From contig NW_026516679.1 of NCBI RefSeq assembly GCF_025766255.1, forward strand, positions 186,001 to 250,000: a stretch of DNA of 64,000 bases, read 5' to 3'. A program made the translations under genes and the position numbers. Source of the stretch: Zychaea mexicana. Its lineage: Eukaryota; Mucoromycota; Mucoromycetes; Mucorales; Lichtheimiaceae. Shown in pieces: positions 9,792 to 22,902 of the stretch. The notes beneath the pieces are model-generated. The model made no database searches, was not told the DNA's origin, and saw only the letters and a list, made by a program, of their open reading frames with translations. Positions within the stretch are counted from its first letter, which is position 1. The number at the start of each line of letters is the position of its first letter.

Positions 9792-11483
9792 TTAGTCCTT
9801 GCTCTTCTTCTTCTTTTCCTTTTTCTCCTTCTTTTCCTTCTTCTTCTCGGACTTGTCCTTCTTTTCCTTCTTCTCCTTCTTTGGCTTCTTCTCCTGGGGC
9901 TCTTCGGCGGCATCTACTGACTCGTCTGCAGCACGCTTGACACCAGCAGTCTTGACGGGTGCCTCCTCCTTATCCTCTGGCAGAGCAATCTCTTCATCGT
10001 CGAGCGTATCAATGACGCGCTTCATGACATCAACGTTCTTTTCAGGCGTAGCACCCGAGTCAAAGAATGCCAAGCGCTCTTCAACCTGTTGTCGAAGTGC
10101 TTGACCAAACTTGTCAGAGGGAAGTTCTGTAAAGCAATCGATGCGGGATGCAATGGTGCATTTGTTGGCGAGGTAGCGAGACATGCGGCCCTTGTTCTTG
10201 GCACCGGCACGACCAATGAAGGAAGAGTTGTAGATGAGACCGTACTTGGGGGTGTTGCCCTTGGTCTTCAAAGCACGGAAAAGGGCCTTTTCGGCACCGA
10301 GAATCTGGAGAGTAGACGCAGGGTATTTCGACAAGTTTGTGAGCGAACCGGCGTGGGAGATCAAGCGAGCACCAACAACCTCGCCGATCAAAGCAGCCAA
10401 GTTGGGAGCAACGTGGCTCATCTTGGAGATCAAGTATTCGTGAAGCTTCTTGCGGTAGTCAGCCAAGCTGATGACACGGTCGGCAAAGTTCAACACGTTG
10501 ATCATATCGACGGGCGAAATATCAGTACCCATGGAAGCGCGTGCGGCATCCACAATCTGCTGAGCGATGCTTTCGTCCTCATCGACAACCTCGCCAATGG
10601 GTTCCAAATGCTCGTCCTTAATGTCCGACTTGTTCTTGATGACTTTGACGAGTTTGGCGTATTTGTAGTTGTCGCTGACAATCTTGACAAGTTCGGGGAA
10701 ATGCCACGAGTACCATTCCTTGACACGCATGGCAAACGTGTTGACGTCCTTGTCAAGCTGATCCAAAAGGGCAATGGCTTGGATGATCATGTTATCGGAA
10801 CGGTTGACGTTGAACTTGACCTTGGCACGCGAGTAGCTGTGGCCCAAACCGAGCTGAGCCTTTTCGAGGTCACCTTCCTTCAGTTGTGCCAACAACTTGT
10901 CCGACCAAAGACGGATACCGCGCACCAATTCTTGAACGACTTCGTCAGTTGTGCAATCGAATCCACATTCACCCTTGATGGCACCGGCCAAGTTCTTTTC
11001 AGAGACACCCAATTGAACGTTGGATTTCTTGCCAGGCTTGGGCAAGTTCAATTCGAGGAATGCCTTCAACGAATCGTTGACGATACCTAAAGTTAAATAT
11101 GTCAGATATCTGAAAAAAGCCTGTTTGACAAGTACACAGATTTAAGATTGCCCAAATGCATATATTCAATCAGTATATTTTTACCTTCAGAGACATCGTT
11201 GGCATTCTCCAAAGCATCAGCAGCGCTCTTGAAAGGTGAGAAAGACTTGAGCTTGACAGTTTGGCCGAATTTGGCAAGATCGGTAACGTTCTTTTGGACC
11301 TGTTCCAACTTGGCGCCAATCTCTTCAGACTGAACTCGCTCGAATAAGGCGTAGCCGGAAGCTGATTCAAACAACACGTGGGTTGCCTAATTGTGAAAGC
11401 AAAGTGGGAACTTTATCAGTAAACCGTGGCAATGAAAAGGAACTTGTAATAAAAGAACATGCAAAGACGAGAACGCTTACCAT
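9792..11483 (-). CDS. NOP56: box C/D snoRNP core protein NOP56
   Basis: Three exons: 11483..11481 (the ATG only), 11386..11185, 11086..9792; 499 residues. The protein begins [19 protein letters not shown] and has the Nop56 N-terminal domain ([23 protein letters not shown]). A coiled-coil NOSIC region and the Nop domain follow ([76 protein letters not shown]), then a Lys/Glu-rich KKE tail of about 40 residues. In the nucleolus this protein scaffolds box C/D snoRNPs that guide 2'-O-methylation of rRNA. It is distinguished from NOP58 by the N-terminal LFE.A.GYALF pattern. The first intron directly follows the start codon. Confidence 0.96.
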
Positions 11484-12475
11484 GGCGTGAATGAAATATG
11501 AAGGGTTGAGGGAGAGTATAAGGCGGGATGAAAAAAACTGTTGTTTCCAACATTTTTGGGTGGCTCCCCAAATCAAAGCCACAAAATTCAGCTTTCACCA
11601 ATTTTTTGTGTCACCTCAGTTCCTTGACAAAGGCATGAAAAAAGCAGAGCGACACTTTTAGGTCAAGAAGCTATTCATATGGATCAAGTACAAGCTAGTT
11701 TACTGCTTGCTGAGCATAGTGACTCTACTGGTATATGACTGTAGATATGACAGAGTGCTCACTTCTTACTCATCATGTGATAAGTGCAGATTTCCTTTTC
11801 TCCAGATAGCTATCCATCTCTTTAACAGATAGGGCTCTTCTTGGAGCATGGGCACATTTGGTTGTTGCGGATGATACACATTGTCGTTTATCATCAAAAA
11901 GCAGATGTTCTAAGGTAAGAAGAAAGTGTGACGGGCAGCAAAGTCCAGCGCACCTAGCGTGCGCTCATATAGTAGCCGAAGCTATTACATACGGATCGAT
12001 ATAAGCATTTGCGAATCTTCCAAAAGGAATTCTTTGTCACTACTAACACCCCTCTTCGTTAGGCGATAGCCTATAGCCTATTTATCGTACTAAGCTCGGT
12101 GAAGCTATTCGCAAACACATTTATCATTAATAGCATCACCACCATGCGCTTCCACCAAAGAGTTGACGCATAAGGTGGAGTCAAACAAGAAACCCTCTAT
12201 TGCTCACGATGTAATTCCTACAATAGTTGACAGCAAGGGAGAGTGACAGCCGTAGCTTATATACTACAAGTGAGCAGGCCAGGATAATCGGTGCATTGGG
12301 ATACTACAACAGAACAGTATATTTTAACATGTGGATAGAAGTGCGTCAGAAGTACGGCTGCGTCTGGTTAGTCCAAATCGGGTAAACTACTACAAAAATG
12401 CAAATACTGCTGGCAGCGGGGAAATAGGGAACCAGCGTCTCTTTTCTCGTGATATAATATATACCCTTTAACACC
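11484..12475. other. divergent intergenic region NOP56 / ATG6
   Basis: About 1 kb between two divergently transcribed genes, so it should hold both promoters. A TATA-like string (gatataatatataccc) sits at about 12451..12466, only some 10-25 bases before the ATG6 start, so transcription probably starts further upstream. No other gene seen. Confidence 0.5.
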
Positions 12476-14352
12476 ATGGCGTTCAATTGTCAACGATGCA
12501 AACAACCACTACGCATTGATGATACCCTGACCGATCTCGACACAGCTGCGACTGAGCTACTTGTAGGTAATGCATTATATACTCCTTTGTCCGCAGCAGC
12601 TCGAAAAGTTGGGACATTTTCCTTTTAACGCATAGTTGTGCGTGGTGTGTGTATATATGGAATCTACATACATAGCTCCGCTTTCAGCTGAAGAGCAATA
12701 CCAACAACATTTACGACAAAGCAAAGCACGATATAGCGATACAGTTGAGCCTGTGAGTCGACGACTTGTTGGCATCAAGGGCAATGTAAATTCACCTGCA
12801 CACAAAAAGCAACAACAACGAGATAGTTTTCCTTTACCTTCGGAATCGTTTGTGGTGTTGACACGTTCACAGCTGGGCGGACAGACGCCTGCTTCTGCAA
12901 CTACTTCTTCGTCTCCAACAACAGCTGCGGTAGGGGTTGGGACATCCTCTTCCTCTTCTCCAGCGTCACAACAGCACCATCAGCAGCATCAACAACAGCA
13001 CCTGCAACATGTCAGAAGTCCAAGTAGTTCTAGTACATCAGCAGCAGCGGCAGCTGACGATAATAATGGATCACGCAACAATAGCTTATCTCACCGACTT
13101 CGCGTCGCCAGTCGGCTGTTTAACGTCATGTCATCCCGATCCAGCGTCGACCATCCAATGTGTCAAGAATGTACCGACATGTTATTAGAAAGTCTGGAAA
13201 AACAACTTGAGGATGTGGGACTCGAACGCGACTGTTACATTGAATATCTGGAGAAGGTCAAAGAGGGCCGGATCACAGACGACGAGCTAAAAGACTTGGA
13301 ACAGCAAGTCAAAGAGCTCAAATTGGCTGAAGACGAAGCACTTTCAGATCTGACCAAAGCAAGAGAAGAGCATGAGGCAGTCAACAAGGAGATGGAAGAG
13401 TTGGAGGTGGAAATGAAGGCGTTGGAGGAACGCGAGCAGAAGTTCTGGGAACAGTATAACGATTATGAGCTCAAGCTGGAAAATTTCCAAAGCGAGCGTG
13501 CGTCCATCAATCTCAAATACGATCATGATGTCAAACAGTTTGAACGGTTGCAAAAGACGGTCGTGTATAACGATGCGTTCTGTATTTCACAAGAAGGCCC
13601 GTTCGGTACGATTAATGGGTTCCGGCTTGGTCGCTTGAGCTCACAGCCAGTACGTTTCTCATTACATGTTTATAGCAGGTGCTTGTGTGTTTATATTAGA
13701 GCTATTATGCTAAACTTGCGAATTTATTTGGCAGGTTGAATGGAGTGAAATTAATGCTGCCTGGGGTCAAACTCTGTTGCTGTTGTATACCGTGGCAAAT
13801 AAGCTCAAGTTTCAATTTCACACGTACGCCGGCTTTTGACACAATTTATTCCAAGGTATTTAATTTTACTGATTAGGATATCGCCTTTTTTCTTTTTGTG
13901 TCATGGTAGATATCGACTGGTACCTATGGGATCCTTTTCGCGAGTAGAAAAGGTGGACGGTGACACAGTTTTATCTTATGAATTGTAAGTGTTGTTCTCT
14001 CTCTCTTTCTCTCATGGTAATATGTGGGACTTACCGCTAATCTACAATCCTTTCGATTAGATATGGATCGAATGAATTTGGATTAAATCGGATGTTCCTC
14101 AACCGCAGACTGGACCATGCCATGGTTGCCATTCTAAACTGTCTTCAACAACTGACTGATTTCGCAGAAGAACGGGACAGGAGCTTGCGGTTCCCATACC
14201 GGATCCACAAGGACAAAATTGGCGATGTATCAATACGAGTCCAGTTCAACCAAGACGAACTGTGGACGAAAGCACTAAAGTACATGTTGACGAATATGAA
14301 ATGGATATTGGTGTTTGCCAGTAGAACCAGTGTTGCTGCTGTGCCTCCATAA
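12476..14352 (+). CDS. ATG6: Beclin-1/Atg6 autophagy protein (PI3-kinase complex subunit)
   Basis: Five exons: 12476..12566, 12688..13649, 13735..13823, 13910..13984, 14061..14352; 502 residues, all junctions in phase. The N-terminus [16 protein letters not shown] carries the CxxC typical of Atg6. A low-complexity Ser/Gln/Ala linker follows (about residues 90-165), then [16 protein letters not shown] leading into a coiled coil with the conserved end [16 protein letters not shown]. The BARA domain follows: [50 protein letters not shown], and [20 protein letters not shown] near the end. It acts with Vps34, Vps15 and Atg14/Vps38 in making PI3P for autophagy and vacuolar sorting. The first intron starts G|GTAATG after LLV, which gives the smooth join LLVAEEQYQQ. 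Confidence 0.96.
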
Positions 14353-14462
14353 GAGAAAACAACGTCATGTATACATAAAGGAATTGGCTCTTTGTTTATT
14401 ATTTGTTGGATCTCTATACAAAGTTATACATGGTTTATATGTATGCGATGGGGGTTTTGTTA

Positions 14463-14939
14463 TTAGAATGGCACTGATGTCTTTTGTTTCGCAGCTTCCT
14501 TGAGTTTGTCCTGAATGAAAAAAAAACCCCCCACATATTAGTTATATGTAAAAGTCTGGGTGGAATACACACAAAAAGATAATTTTATTCTTTTTACCTC
14601 CTTCCATGCTTGAATGGTTTGTGGCATTTTGTCGAGATTTTTGCGAATGTTTTCCTGACGTTCTGAACGTGTACGTTCGTGTTTCTCAAGTTTGTTTGGT
14701 TTCGTTCGAAGAGGTTTTCGTGGTTGTACAGAGGGTAAGCCAATGGAAAGTGGATCGACACCTTGCTGAATGCATGCCTTGCGCAAATCATTTTGGACAC
14801 GCAGGCTGACCTGAGGAGGTCGCCAGAATCCCTTTTGTTTGGCTTCGTTGAATACAAATTGAGGCTTGACATCAGCCTCTGTCAGTGATTTGGATAAGCG
14901 TGCCAAGATTTTCTCTGAAAACAGTCGTTTGCTAGCCAT
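14463..14939 (-). CDS. MRPL25: mitochondrial large ribosomal subunit protein mL59 (Mrpl25 type)
   Basis: Two exons, 14939..14598 and 14510..14463, 129 residues. Start MASKRLFSEKILARLSKSL; then PQFVFNEAKQKGFWRPPQVS, a basic central part (RKPLRTKPNKLEKHERTRSERQ) and the end DKLKEAAKQKTSVPF. The pattern of a short basic fungal protein with a KGFWRPP core fits yeast Mrpl25/mL59, a fungus-typical component of the mitoribosome. The gene is convergent with ATG6, with about 110 bases between the two stop codons, so their 3' ends may overlap. Confidence 0.75.
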
Positions 14940-16858
14940 TGTGTGTAAAGGTTATATGTTGTTGTCTTTGGCGTCGGCTGAAAAAGGGCCCTCTATTTTT
15001 TTTGTGGTCATTGCCAAATCTGTTCAAGAAATTCAAAGGCAGCAGAGCATTTCTCCCAAGCCATTTTGATGTAGCAGTTGTTGCCGTAGCTATTAGGGCT
15101 CCTTGATGTTCTTATAACAGCAACTCATCATAATATATGCCATCCTTTGACATAATATGCCAAAAGAAGAGTTTGTTTTCTCGAAGAGTTCATGCTTATT
15201 TGACATTATCTGCAAGCCATCGCTAGTTTTGTGGATAATTCAATGATGGTGTGAGCGATTTGGAGTTATTATTTAGCCACATAAAAACAGAGTCTTTATG
15301 AACATATTGCCTTGATGAGCGGGAACAAGCATCACATCACTCGCGGATAGTTTTTTAGCTTGAGTCTACACGTTTAGATCCTTTTTTTTTCAGTTCAAGC
15401 AATAATACCAAACGATTTTCTGCTTAGATTAGAAAGAGTCGACAGAATAACACGACTGACATGATAAGCAATGAAGAATGAATGGATCGGCCTTTGTCTC
15501 CAAAGGTAAGCACATGATCGTAAGCAGAAAATTACGTAACCAAGTAGAGTATCTTTGTACAGCCAATTGATTTTGCGGTTCTATATACTAGAAACGAGCC
15601 CAAAGCAGCGTCAACAATACAAGAAATGATCCAATGTCGGCATATAGCATGCAGCTACGCTCGACACGCCGCACACAGTCGACTCAAATTAGTCATCATG
15701 AAGACGCGACGTTAGGCTCGCGCTCGAAGTATCGCTCTTGCTCACTCATTACCGCTATTTCGCCTATCCAATCCGTCACTAAGATGCTGTTTGATTGATC
15801 ATATAAGCCAGTCAACCAGTTACGCATAGGGGATCGTTTGGTGGGCGTAGACAAAGGGATTTTGACAGTACAGCAGCAATCAAAAACACACACCAATCAG
15901 CCTGAGAGCCACCACAAACCGTATTTTTTGCAGTAAGTTACAAGTTGATATGTAACCCTTTGCGCCTTTCAGTAATTATCGATGGTTAAGAGCACACAGA
16001 CCGATATCATTACTGGAAACAAAAGGCTCTCTAACTGGCAGCATCAGTAGTTAATAAACGACTTGTGGCGAAAAGATATCAAAAAAAGTTACCAAGACAT
16101 GAATAAATAGATATAGAACTATGGCATTTCTTTTCTACACTCTTTTACGCACGAACAATAAAAGCTTATGGACCCCGATTATCAGTTAATCAAAGAGTTA
16201 TAAAACTGTTTATCAAATACTGTATCTAATTGAGAACGTCACTTGCGATGGTAGTCACTTGTTCATACCACAGGTAGAATGTAGCTGGTAAACAAGGTAT
16301 ATTTCCAGTTCCGTGTGCAACCGGGACTGAATCGGTTCACGGACCAGCAGAAGCTAAATTTGTTTGCATCAAGCTTTTTAGAAGACAACAGATGTCTTAT
16401 TTTTGTAGAGATGCTAATTGTGTATTATATTGAGTATATGCATAAGTGATATGGACGTAAAAGAAGCCTCTAATAAAGACTGACTTTGCGGCTGTTAATG
16501 TTGTTGCCGATGGAAAATCATGTGACAGGCCCCTAAAACAAAATTGAGGGTACACATGTATGATATCATGAAGAAACTTGTTTGGTTTGTGAATACTATC
16601 TCACAATCTTACAAAATGGGAAAGAGGTAGTGTAGATGAATGAATAGAGAGAGTGTGTGTGAGTGAGTGAGAGAGGAGGAACCTTAAGCCGAGGGCAGAG
16701 ATATGGTAACCGATGCATCCGTATGAGCTGGCACCAATCACCTTGCGTCAAAGTGACGCACCTTGACAACTACCAACGACAGCGGAGTGTGTGGTGTCTA
16801 TAATACAACTGTTCGAAAGAAAAAAAAAACAGTATTTGCCCTTTGCACCCGATCAAAT
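14940..16858. other. long intergenic stretch upstream of ILV6
   Basis: About 1.9 kb, AT-rich, with one possible short gene (15482..15798, listed separately). Nothing else can be supported. Near 16720..16760 a TGACGCA-like motif (caaagtgacgcacc) lies about 100 bases before the ILV6 start. It resembles an AP-1/Gcn4-type half site, which would suit amino-acid control, but is a single weak match. Confidence 0.4.
15482..15798 (+). CDS. possible 76-residue protein, unrecognised
   Basis: Two-exon model, 15482..15505 and 15592..15798, joined by an 86-base intron with donor GTAAGC and acceptor TACTAG in phase 0. The product begins MDRPLSPK/KRAQSSVN, is rich in Arg, Ser, Thr and Gln, and ends SPIQSVTKMLFD. 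It has no membrane segment and matches no family I know. The antisense strand is also open over 15696..15896 and looks comparably protein-like, so strand and reality are both uncertain. Confidence 0.3.
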
Positions 16859-18043
16859 ATGTTGCGCACAGCATTGTTGGGAGCTGCAAGACTTGTAAGC
16901 ATTCTCTATATATATACACACATGACGCACGCCATGCGATCCAAACGCTGATCAATTGCTAACACTGAATTTTGCAATTTGGGCATAACGCCATTGACAG
17001 CCAACTACTACAACGGCCTGGCGCCTGTCTTCTCGCCGATTCCTTTCGTCAGAACCAAGTTCGGCGACCTCAGCGTTATCATTCAAGAAACACTTACGCC
17101 AACGACGATTCGGACCTGTTCCTGCTGTGCCGGGCCCTTCCGTCGAACAAGCCGTGTCGAATATTTTGTACAATACGCCAGCCCCAAGCCGAGCACCTGA
17201 AACCCGCCATATTCTCAACTGCCTAGTCCAAAACGAACCTGGTGTATTGAGCCGTGTCTCGGGTATCTTGGCAGCCCGTGGCTTCAACATTGAATCGTTG
17301 GTCGTTGCCAATACCGAGGTCCGTGACTTGTCGCGTATGACCATTGTCTTTAATGGTCGCAACGTCCAGATCGAACAGGCCAGACGTCAGCTGGAGGATT
17401 TGGTGCCGGTCTGGGCTGTCTTGGATTACACAAAGACCAAGTTGATTGAGCGTGAATTGCTGTTGATCAAGGTGTCGATCTTGGGGCCAGAGCATTTGCA
17501 CGAACAGTTACCCACTGCCAAGTTTGATGAGGAGGCAGAGTTTGAGGATGAGAATTTGACTCGCTATAGTGGGGTAAGCATATCTTGGATGTCGGACAAT
17601 TCAGAGAGAGAGAGAGAGAGAATGGCTTATTGATCTGATTATTGTATGTAGTCGCCCGATGCATCGCCCTCGGAAGCATTGCGTGAGACGTTCTCCCATT
17701 TGCGTGCATTGACCGAGTTGACGCGCTTGTTTGATGGCAAGGTTGTGGATGTCTCGTCTGACTCTGTTGTGATTGAAATGTCGGCCAAGCCAAGCCGTGT
17801 CACATCGTTCATGAAGCTGTGCAAGCCATTTGGCGTCTTGGAAGCCTCAAGAACCGGTAGGTTTTTCAATTGATCTTGGAATTGGGTTCGCGTGTCATGA
17901 TTGATTGACTGTGTATTCTTATATTCAAAACAGGTGTGATGGCAATGCCACGATCCCCTGTGCATGACGTGTATGAGGCACAGACAGAGCATTCGTATGA
18001 GGAGACGGAGGCCGTGGATGCCACGATGCTGCCCCCTGGATAA
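16859..18043 (+). CDS. ILV6: acetolactate synthase regulatory (small) subunit, mitochondrial
   Basis: Four exons: 16859..16894, 17001..17573, 17652..17856, 17934..18043; 307 residues. The first exon plus the start of the second gives an Arg/Ser/Thr-rich presequence (MLRTALLGAARL, then TAWRLSSRRFLSS) suited to mitochondrial import. The ACT domain follows: RHILNCLVQNEPGVLSRVSG, ILAARGFNIESLVVANTEV, DLSRMTIVFNGR, EQARRQLEDLVPVWAVLDY. The C-terminal regulatory domain contains FDGKVVDVSSDSVVIEMSAK and MKLCKPFGVLEASRTG. It stimulates the catalytic subunit Ilv2 and gives valine feedback control in branched-chain amino-acid synthesis. The 17574..17651 intron contains a short AG repeat. Confidence 0.96.
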
Positions 18044-18504
18044 AAAAAAAAGACCACGCTTCTATACACAACACATATATTTGCATTCGATCTTCGTAGT
18101 GTACCATAAAAAAACCATCTTGTCTAATATGCATACTATTGTTTCCTGTTCTGCTTTTCTACAATACACACACACAAACACACACGTCATTTATGTTCAA
18201 AAAGAGGGAAAGAGCTGATGGTTTCTTTTTACATGTAGTTTATTTCAATGAAAGAAAAAAAAAGAATTCTGTACAAGCTAGAGTGCGTGGTAAAAAAAAA
18301 AAGAAGAGGGCGGCATTATGCGATATATTTGTGTTTGTTGTTCGTGTGGAAGTGTGACAGAGTGAAATAGGCCTTTTTTTAATAAGATGGAAGAAGAAGA
18401 AAAGGGTTTTCGTATTGATATGTGTGAGTTATAAGAGGAGAGAGCAGGATACGGAAGAGACGGCAAGGATGTGTGTGGCATGCAAATATAAGGATGGAGC
18501 TAAT

Positions 18505-18882
18505 TTATTTGGAGCTGGTGTACTTGGTGACGGCCTTGGTGCCTTCGGAGACGGCGTGCTTGGCCAATTCACCAGGCAAGATCAAGCGAACGGCAGTCTG
18601 GATCTCACGCGACGAGATGGTCGAGCGCTTGTTGTAAGCAGCCAACTTGGAGGCCTCGGAGGCAATACGCTCGAAAATGTCATTGACGAACGAGTTGAGA
18701 ATGGACATGGCCTTGTTGGAAATACCAGTGTCGGGGTGGACCTGCTTCAAGACACGGTAAATGTAGGACGAGTAGGTTTCCTTGCGGGAGACCTTGCGCT
18801 TCTTGTCACCACCCTTGACCTTCTTTTCGGTGGTCTTGGCAGGGGCCTTGCCGGCAGCGGGCTTGTCAGTCTTGGGAGCCAT
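18505..18882 (-). CDS. histone H2B
   Basis: Intronless, 125 residues. Lys/Ala/Pro-rich tail ([21 protein letters not shown]), then the histone fold: [60 protein letters not shown], and the C-terminal helix with AVTKYTSSK, whose Lys is the conserved ubiquitination site. Pairs with H2A in the nucleosome. It is transcribed away from the H2A gene at 19426 across a shared promoter of about 540 bases, with a TATA box (TATAAAAAGG) at about 18963..18972. Confidence 0.98.
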   Translation of the reverse strand: MAPKTDKPAAGKAPAKTTEKKVKGGDKKRKVSRKETYSSYIYRVLKQVHPDTGISNKAMSILNSFVNDIFERIASEASKLAAYNKRSTISSREIQTAVRLILPGELAKHAVSEGTKAVTKYTSSK

Positions 18883-19425
18883 TTTTAAGAAAAAAGTTGT
18901 TGTGTTATGAACGAAGAAAAGAAAATATGGGGGTACAAACGGTCAGCCTTTTACGCTGGGCTCCTTTTTATATTCGTGTTTAAACTTCCGCTTCCCTCCC
19001 TGCGAGAGAGTTTTTTTTTTTTCTTTTTGCGAAAAAAGAAACTAGGACACGCGCGTGGAATGACGCGTCGCACTTTGAAACTCTTCAGTCGACAAGGCCA
19101 ACGGTTTGTGATGGGCCTATAGCAAAACAGCAACAACAAGGCGTGAAAACACGAAACAAACACGAAATCACGCCGAATCAGCACGTTGAGAGCTGATTTA
19201 CGTAATAAAAATATTTTTTTTGAAAAAAGTAAAAAATACCATGGGGTCTCACGCGTTGCGACAAGTGCAAAGAAAAAAAAATTAAAGGGCTTCCAATCGC
19301 GGAATCCCAAATTTTCTCGGTTTCTGGCAATATAAAAGGACAGGCAGAGTAGGCCCACTACAAAAAGTTCTCCCACCGTCTTTTTTTTTTACAAGTTCTC
19401 TCAACCACTCTCATATCTCATCATC
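18883..19425. promoter_or_regulatory. bidirectional H2B/H2A promoter with MCB-like boxes
   Basis: Shared 5' region of a divergent histone pair. Two ACGCGT sequences are seen, at 19063..19068 and 19251..19256, each followed by a similar GC-rich extension (TCGCAC and TTGCGAC). ACGCGT is the MluI cell-cycle box bound by the MBF factor in yeasts, so S-phase activation is a reasonable inference. TATA elements lie at both ends: minus strand about 18963..18972 and plus strand 19331..19337. Long T and A runs between them may exclude nucleosomes. Confidence 0.6.
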
Positions 19426-19821
19426 ATGTCTGGAGGCAAATCTGGAGGCAAATCCGCTGCTGGCACCAAGTCGCAAACCCGTTCCGCCAAGGCCGGTCTT
19501 CAATTCCCCGTTGGCCGTATCCACCGTCTCTTGCGCCGTGGCAACTATGCCCAGCGTGTCGGTGCTGGTGCCCCCGTCTACTTGGCTGCCGTCCTCGAAT
19601 ACTTGACTGCCGAAATCCTCGAGTTGGCTGGTAACGCTGCCCGCGACAACAAGAAGTCCCGTATCATCCCCCGTCACTTGCAGTTGGCCATCCGTAACGA
19701 TGAAGAATTGAACAAGTTGCTCGGCCACGTCACCATTGCCCAAGGTGGTGTCTTGCCCAACATCCACGCTTCCTTGTTGCCCACCAAGTCCAAGAAGGCC
19801 GGTGCTTCCCAGGAACTTTAA
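19426..19821 (+). CDS. histone H2A
   Basis: Intronless, 131 residues. Sequence begins [20 protein letters not shown], continues with the conserved fold ([60 protein letters not shown]) and ends KKAGASQEL. The terminal SQE motif is the site phosphorylated by ATM/ATR-type kinases at DNA breaks, so this canonical fungal H2A also serves the H2AX role. A long pyrimidine-rich 3' region follows. Confidence 0.98.
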   Translation: MSGGKSGGKSAAGTKSQTRSAKAGLQFPVGRIHRLLRRGNYAQRVGAGAPVYLAAVLEYLTAEILELAGNAARDNKKSRIIPRHLQLAIRNDEELNKLLGHVTIAQGGVLPNIHASLLPTKSKKAGASQEL

Positions 19822-20230
19822 ATGTCTTTGTCGTTTATTTTCTTTCTCTGTTACCTCTTGTCATCCATTTTTCTATCGTCGTCATTTTCTTATTACAACA
19901 ACAATTTGTTCCTCCATATGTACAAAACATCCGCAAAAAAATCAAGAATTTGGTCTTTTTTTCCAATCAATCAATCAACAACCAACAATCAGATCGCCCA
20001 AACCTCACCTCTTTTTTTCCCTTTATCGGGCTTGAGCCTGTAACCTTTGATTTGTATATATACCAAACCAAACCATCTCTTAATAATAAAAAACGCCTCA
20101 TTCTCATTTGGAAAAAAAACAATCTAGTGTGGTAAATAGCATTATCTATGTATTTAGCTGTATTACAATGCCTCTGACTATAATTGAGCACAGTCGAAAT
20201 GATGTCTCTCTCTATTATACAGCAAATCTA

Positions 20231-20493
20231 TCATAACAGTCTACACATGTCCGAATATAGGCCTACCAATCTGTGGTATCTGGAAATGACGGTGTTCATG
20301 CTCTCCAACAGCGCCACTTGCCGCTGCCGCTGTAGAGTCTCGTGAAGGTGCCTGCGAGCATAAGCATATTCGATCTGTCAGAACATAAGACTCCATCCTG
20401 TGTGTATAACCTTGTTTTATGACGAGTCAGTTGACTCCGTCGATCCAGAATGTTCAGTAGGGTGTTGTTTTTTGGTGTTGCACAGCGCATCAT
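20231..20493 (-). CDS. possible 67-residue helical protein between the histone pairs
   Basis: Two exons, 20493..20411 and 20351..20231, joined in phase 2 by a 59-base intron (GTTATA...CGCAG). The product starts MMRCATPKNNTLLNILDRR and continues QLTRHKTRHLHETLQRQ and ALLESMNTVISRYHRLVGLY, ending SDMCRLL. Heptad-like Leu spacing suggests one or two helices. Its size and helical character recall small kinetochore DASH subunits, but I cannot assign it. A competing frame over the first exon (KIELIEFHKDDALC...) has no workable splice to the second exon. Confidence 0.45.
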
Positions 20494-21543
20494 CTTTGTG
20501 AAACTCAATTAACTCGATCTTGCCGCACGCGGCACACACTCCCTTTCTTTTTCGGCGTTTCGGTATCAAAACTTCTCTCCCTTTTACTCTACCACGCTTT
20601 TTTTTTCGCCCTTGAAACGCGAAAGCGTGTTCGCGGCGCTTGGCAATAAAAAATTCATGTGCGGTGGTAAAAGTAATAGAAAAAAACTTTCGCGTGTTTT
20701 CTCTCCCACCCCGCTGCGCGTTCCACTCTGCACGCTTGGTTTTCTTTGTAACCCGTGTCGCCTTCACACTTCAGAAATAGTAAAAAAACTTATTGTAGCA
20801 ACTGTTCCATTTGTGCCGCAACTGCTTTTTGACATCAAATTTCTCACCATGTTTACAAGTGCCATGGGAACCAGATTGCTATGACGATATCATGGCGGTT
20901 CTATGGATTGCTGACATTGATTTGTTGCTAGGATAATACATTATTCTGCTGTCATGGTAATATCAATGTTTACATTATTAGAGCAGCATATAGTACTGAT
21001 TTTTGCCTGCCGACGTATAAGCGGTGTAAATACAAAAGTATGCACTTGCCAATGTGAGCGCATGCATACATAAAGTTGTCCAAGCACTGTTTATTCTGCA
21101 CGGGGACATACATGCATGCTGACGTTCCACATTATGAAAGCTAGAAACCAAAGCAAGTAGTACATGCATGTTGAAGATACGTCATCTTGAGCACTGATAT
21201 TGTCAAAGGAGCTCCCACCAATCAATACTTCCAAAGAAGAATAGAAATGAAAGACACGTATTATATGTATTGTTTTTTTTTCAAAAGCAACGACGGCCAT
21301 GTTTTTATTTACAATTCTGGCAATATGATGTTACGAAAGATAATCCGCCGAATATTATTTTTATATGCGACAAAAGGAGAAATGATGACAGAGAGAATAT
21401 ACGTTGATTGTGTGGTTGTGAAGGGTGATTTGTTAATTTGGTAAAAAGATGTACGGTAGGATTACGTGTGAGACTGAGAGTGAGAGAAACAGGGGCAGAA
21501 ATAGTCGATGGTAAAAGATGGAAAAGCAGGTGAGTGAATGAGT
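20494..21543. other. intergenic DNA upstream of the small gene and downstream of H3
   Basis: About 1 kb. The part 20494..20770 is open on the minus strand and very basic (KRRKRKGVCAACGK) but gives no complete gene. The rest is AT-rich with nothing recognisable. Confidence 0.4.

Positions 21544-22902
<1,359 letters not shown>

Noticed and set aside
10089..11090. 333-codon plus-strand open frame
   Set aside because: Shadow of the NOP56 coding strand; the minus strand has full family identity.
18415..18888. 157-codon plus-strand frame over H2B
   Set aside because: Antisense shadow caused by histone codon bias.
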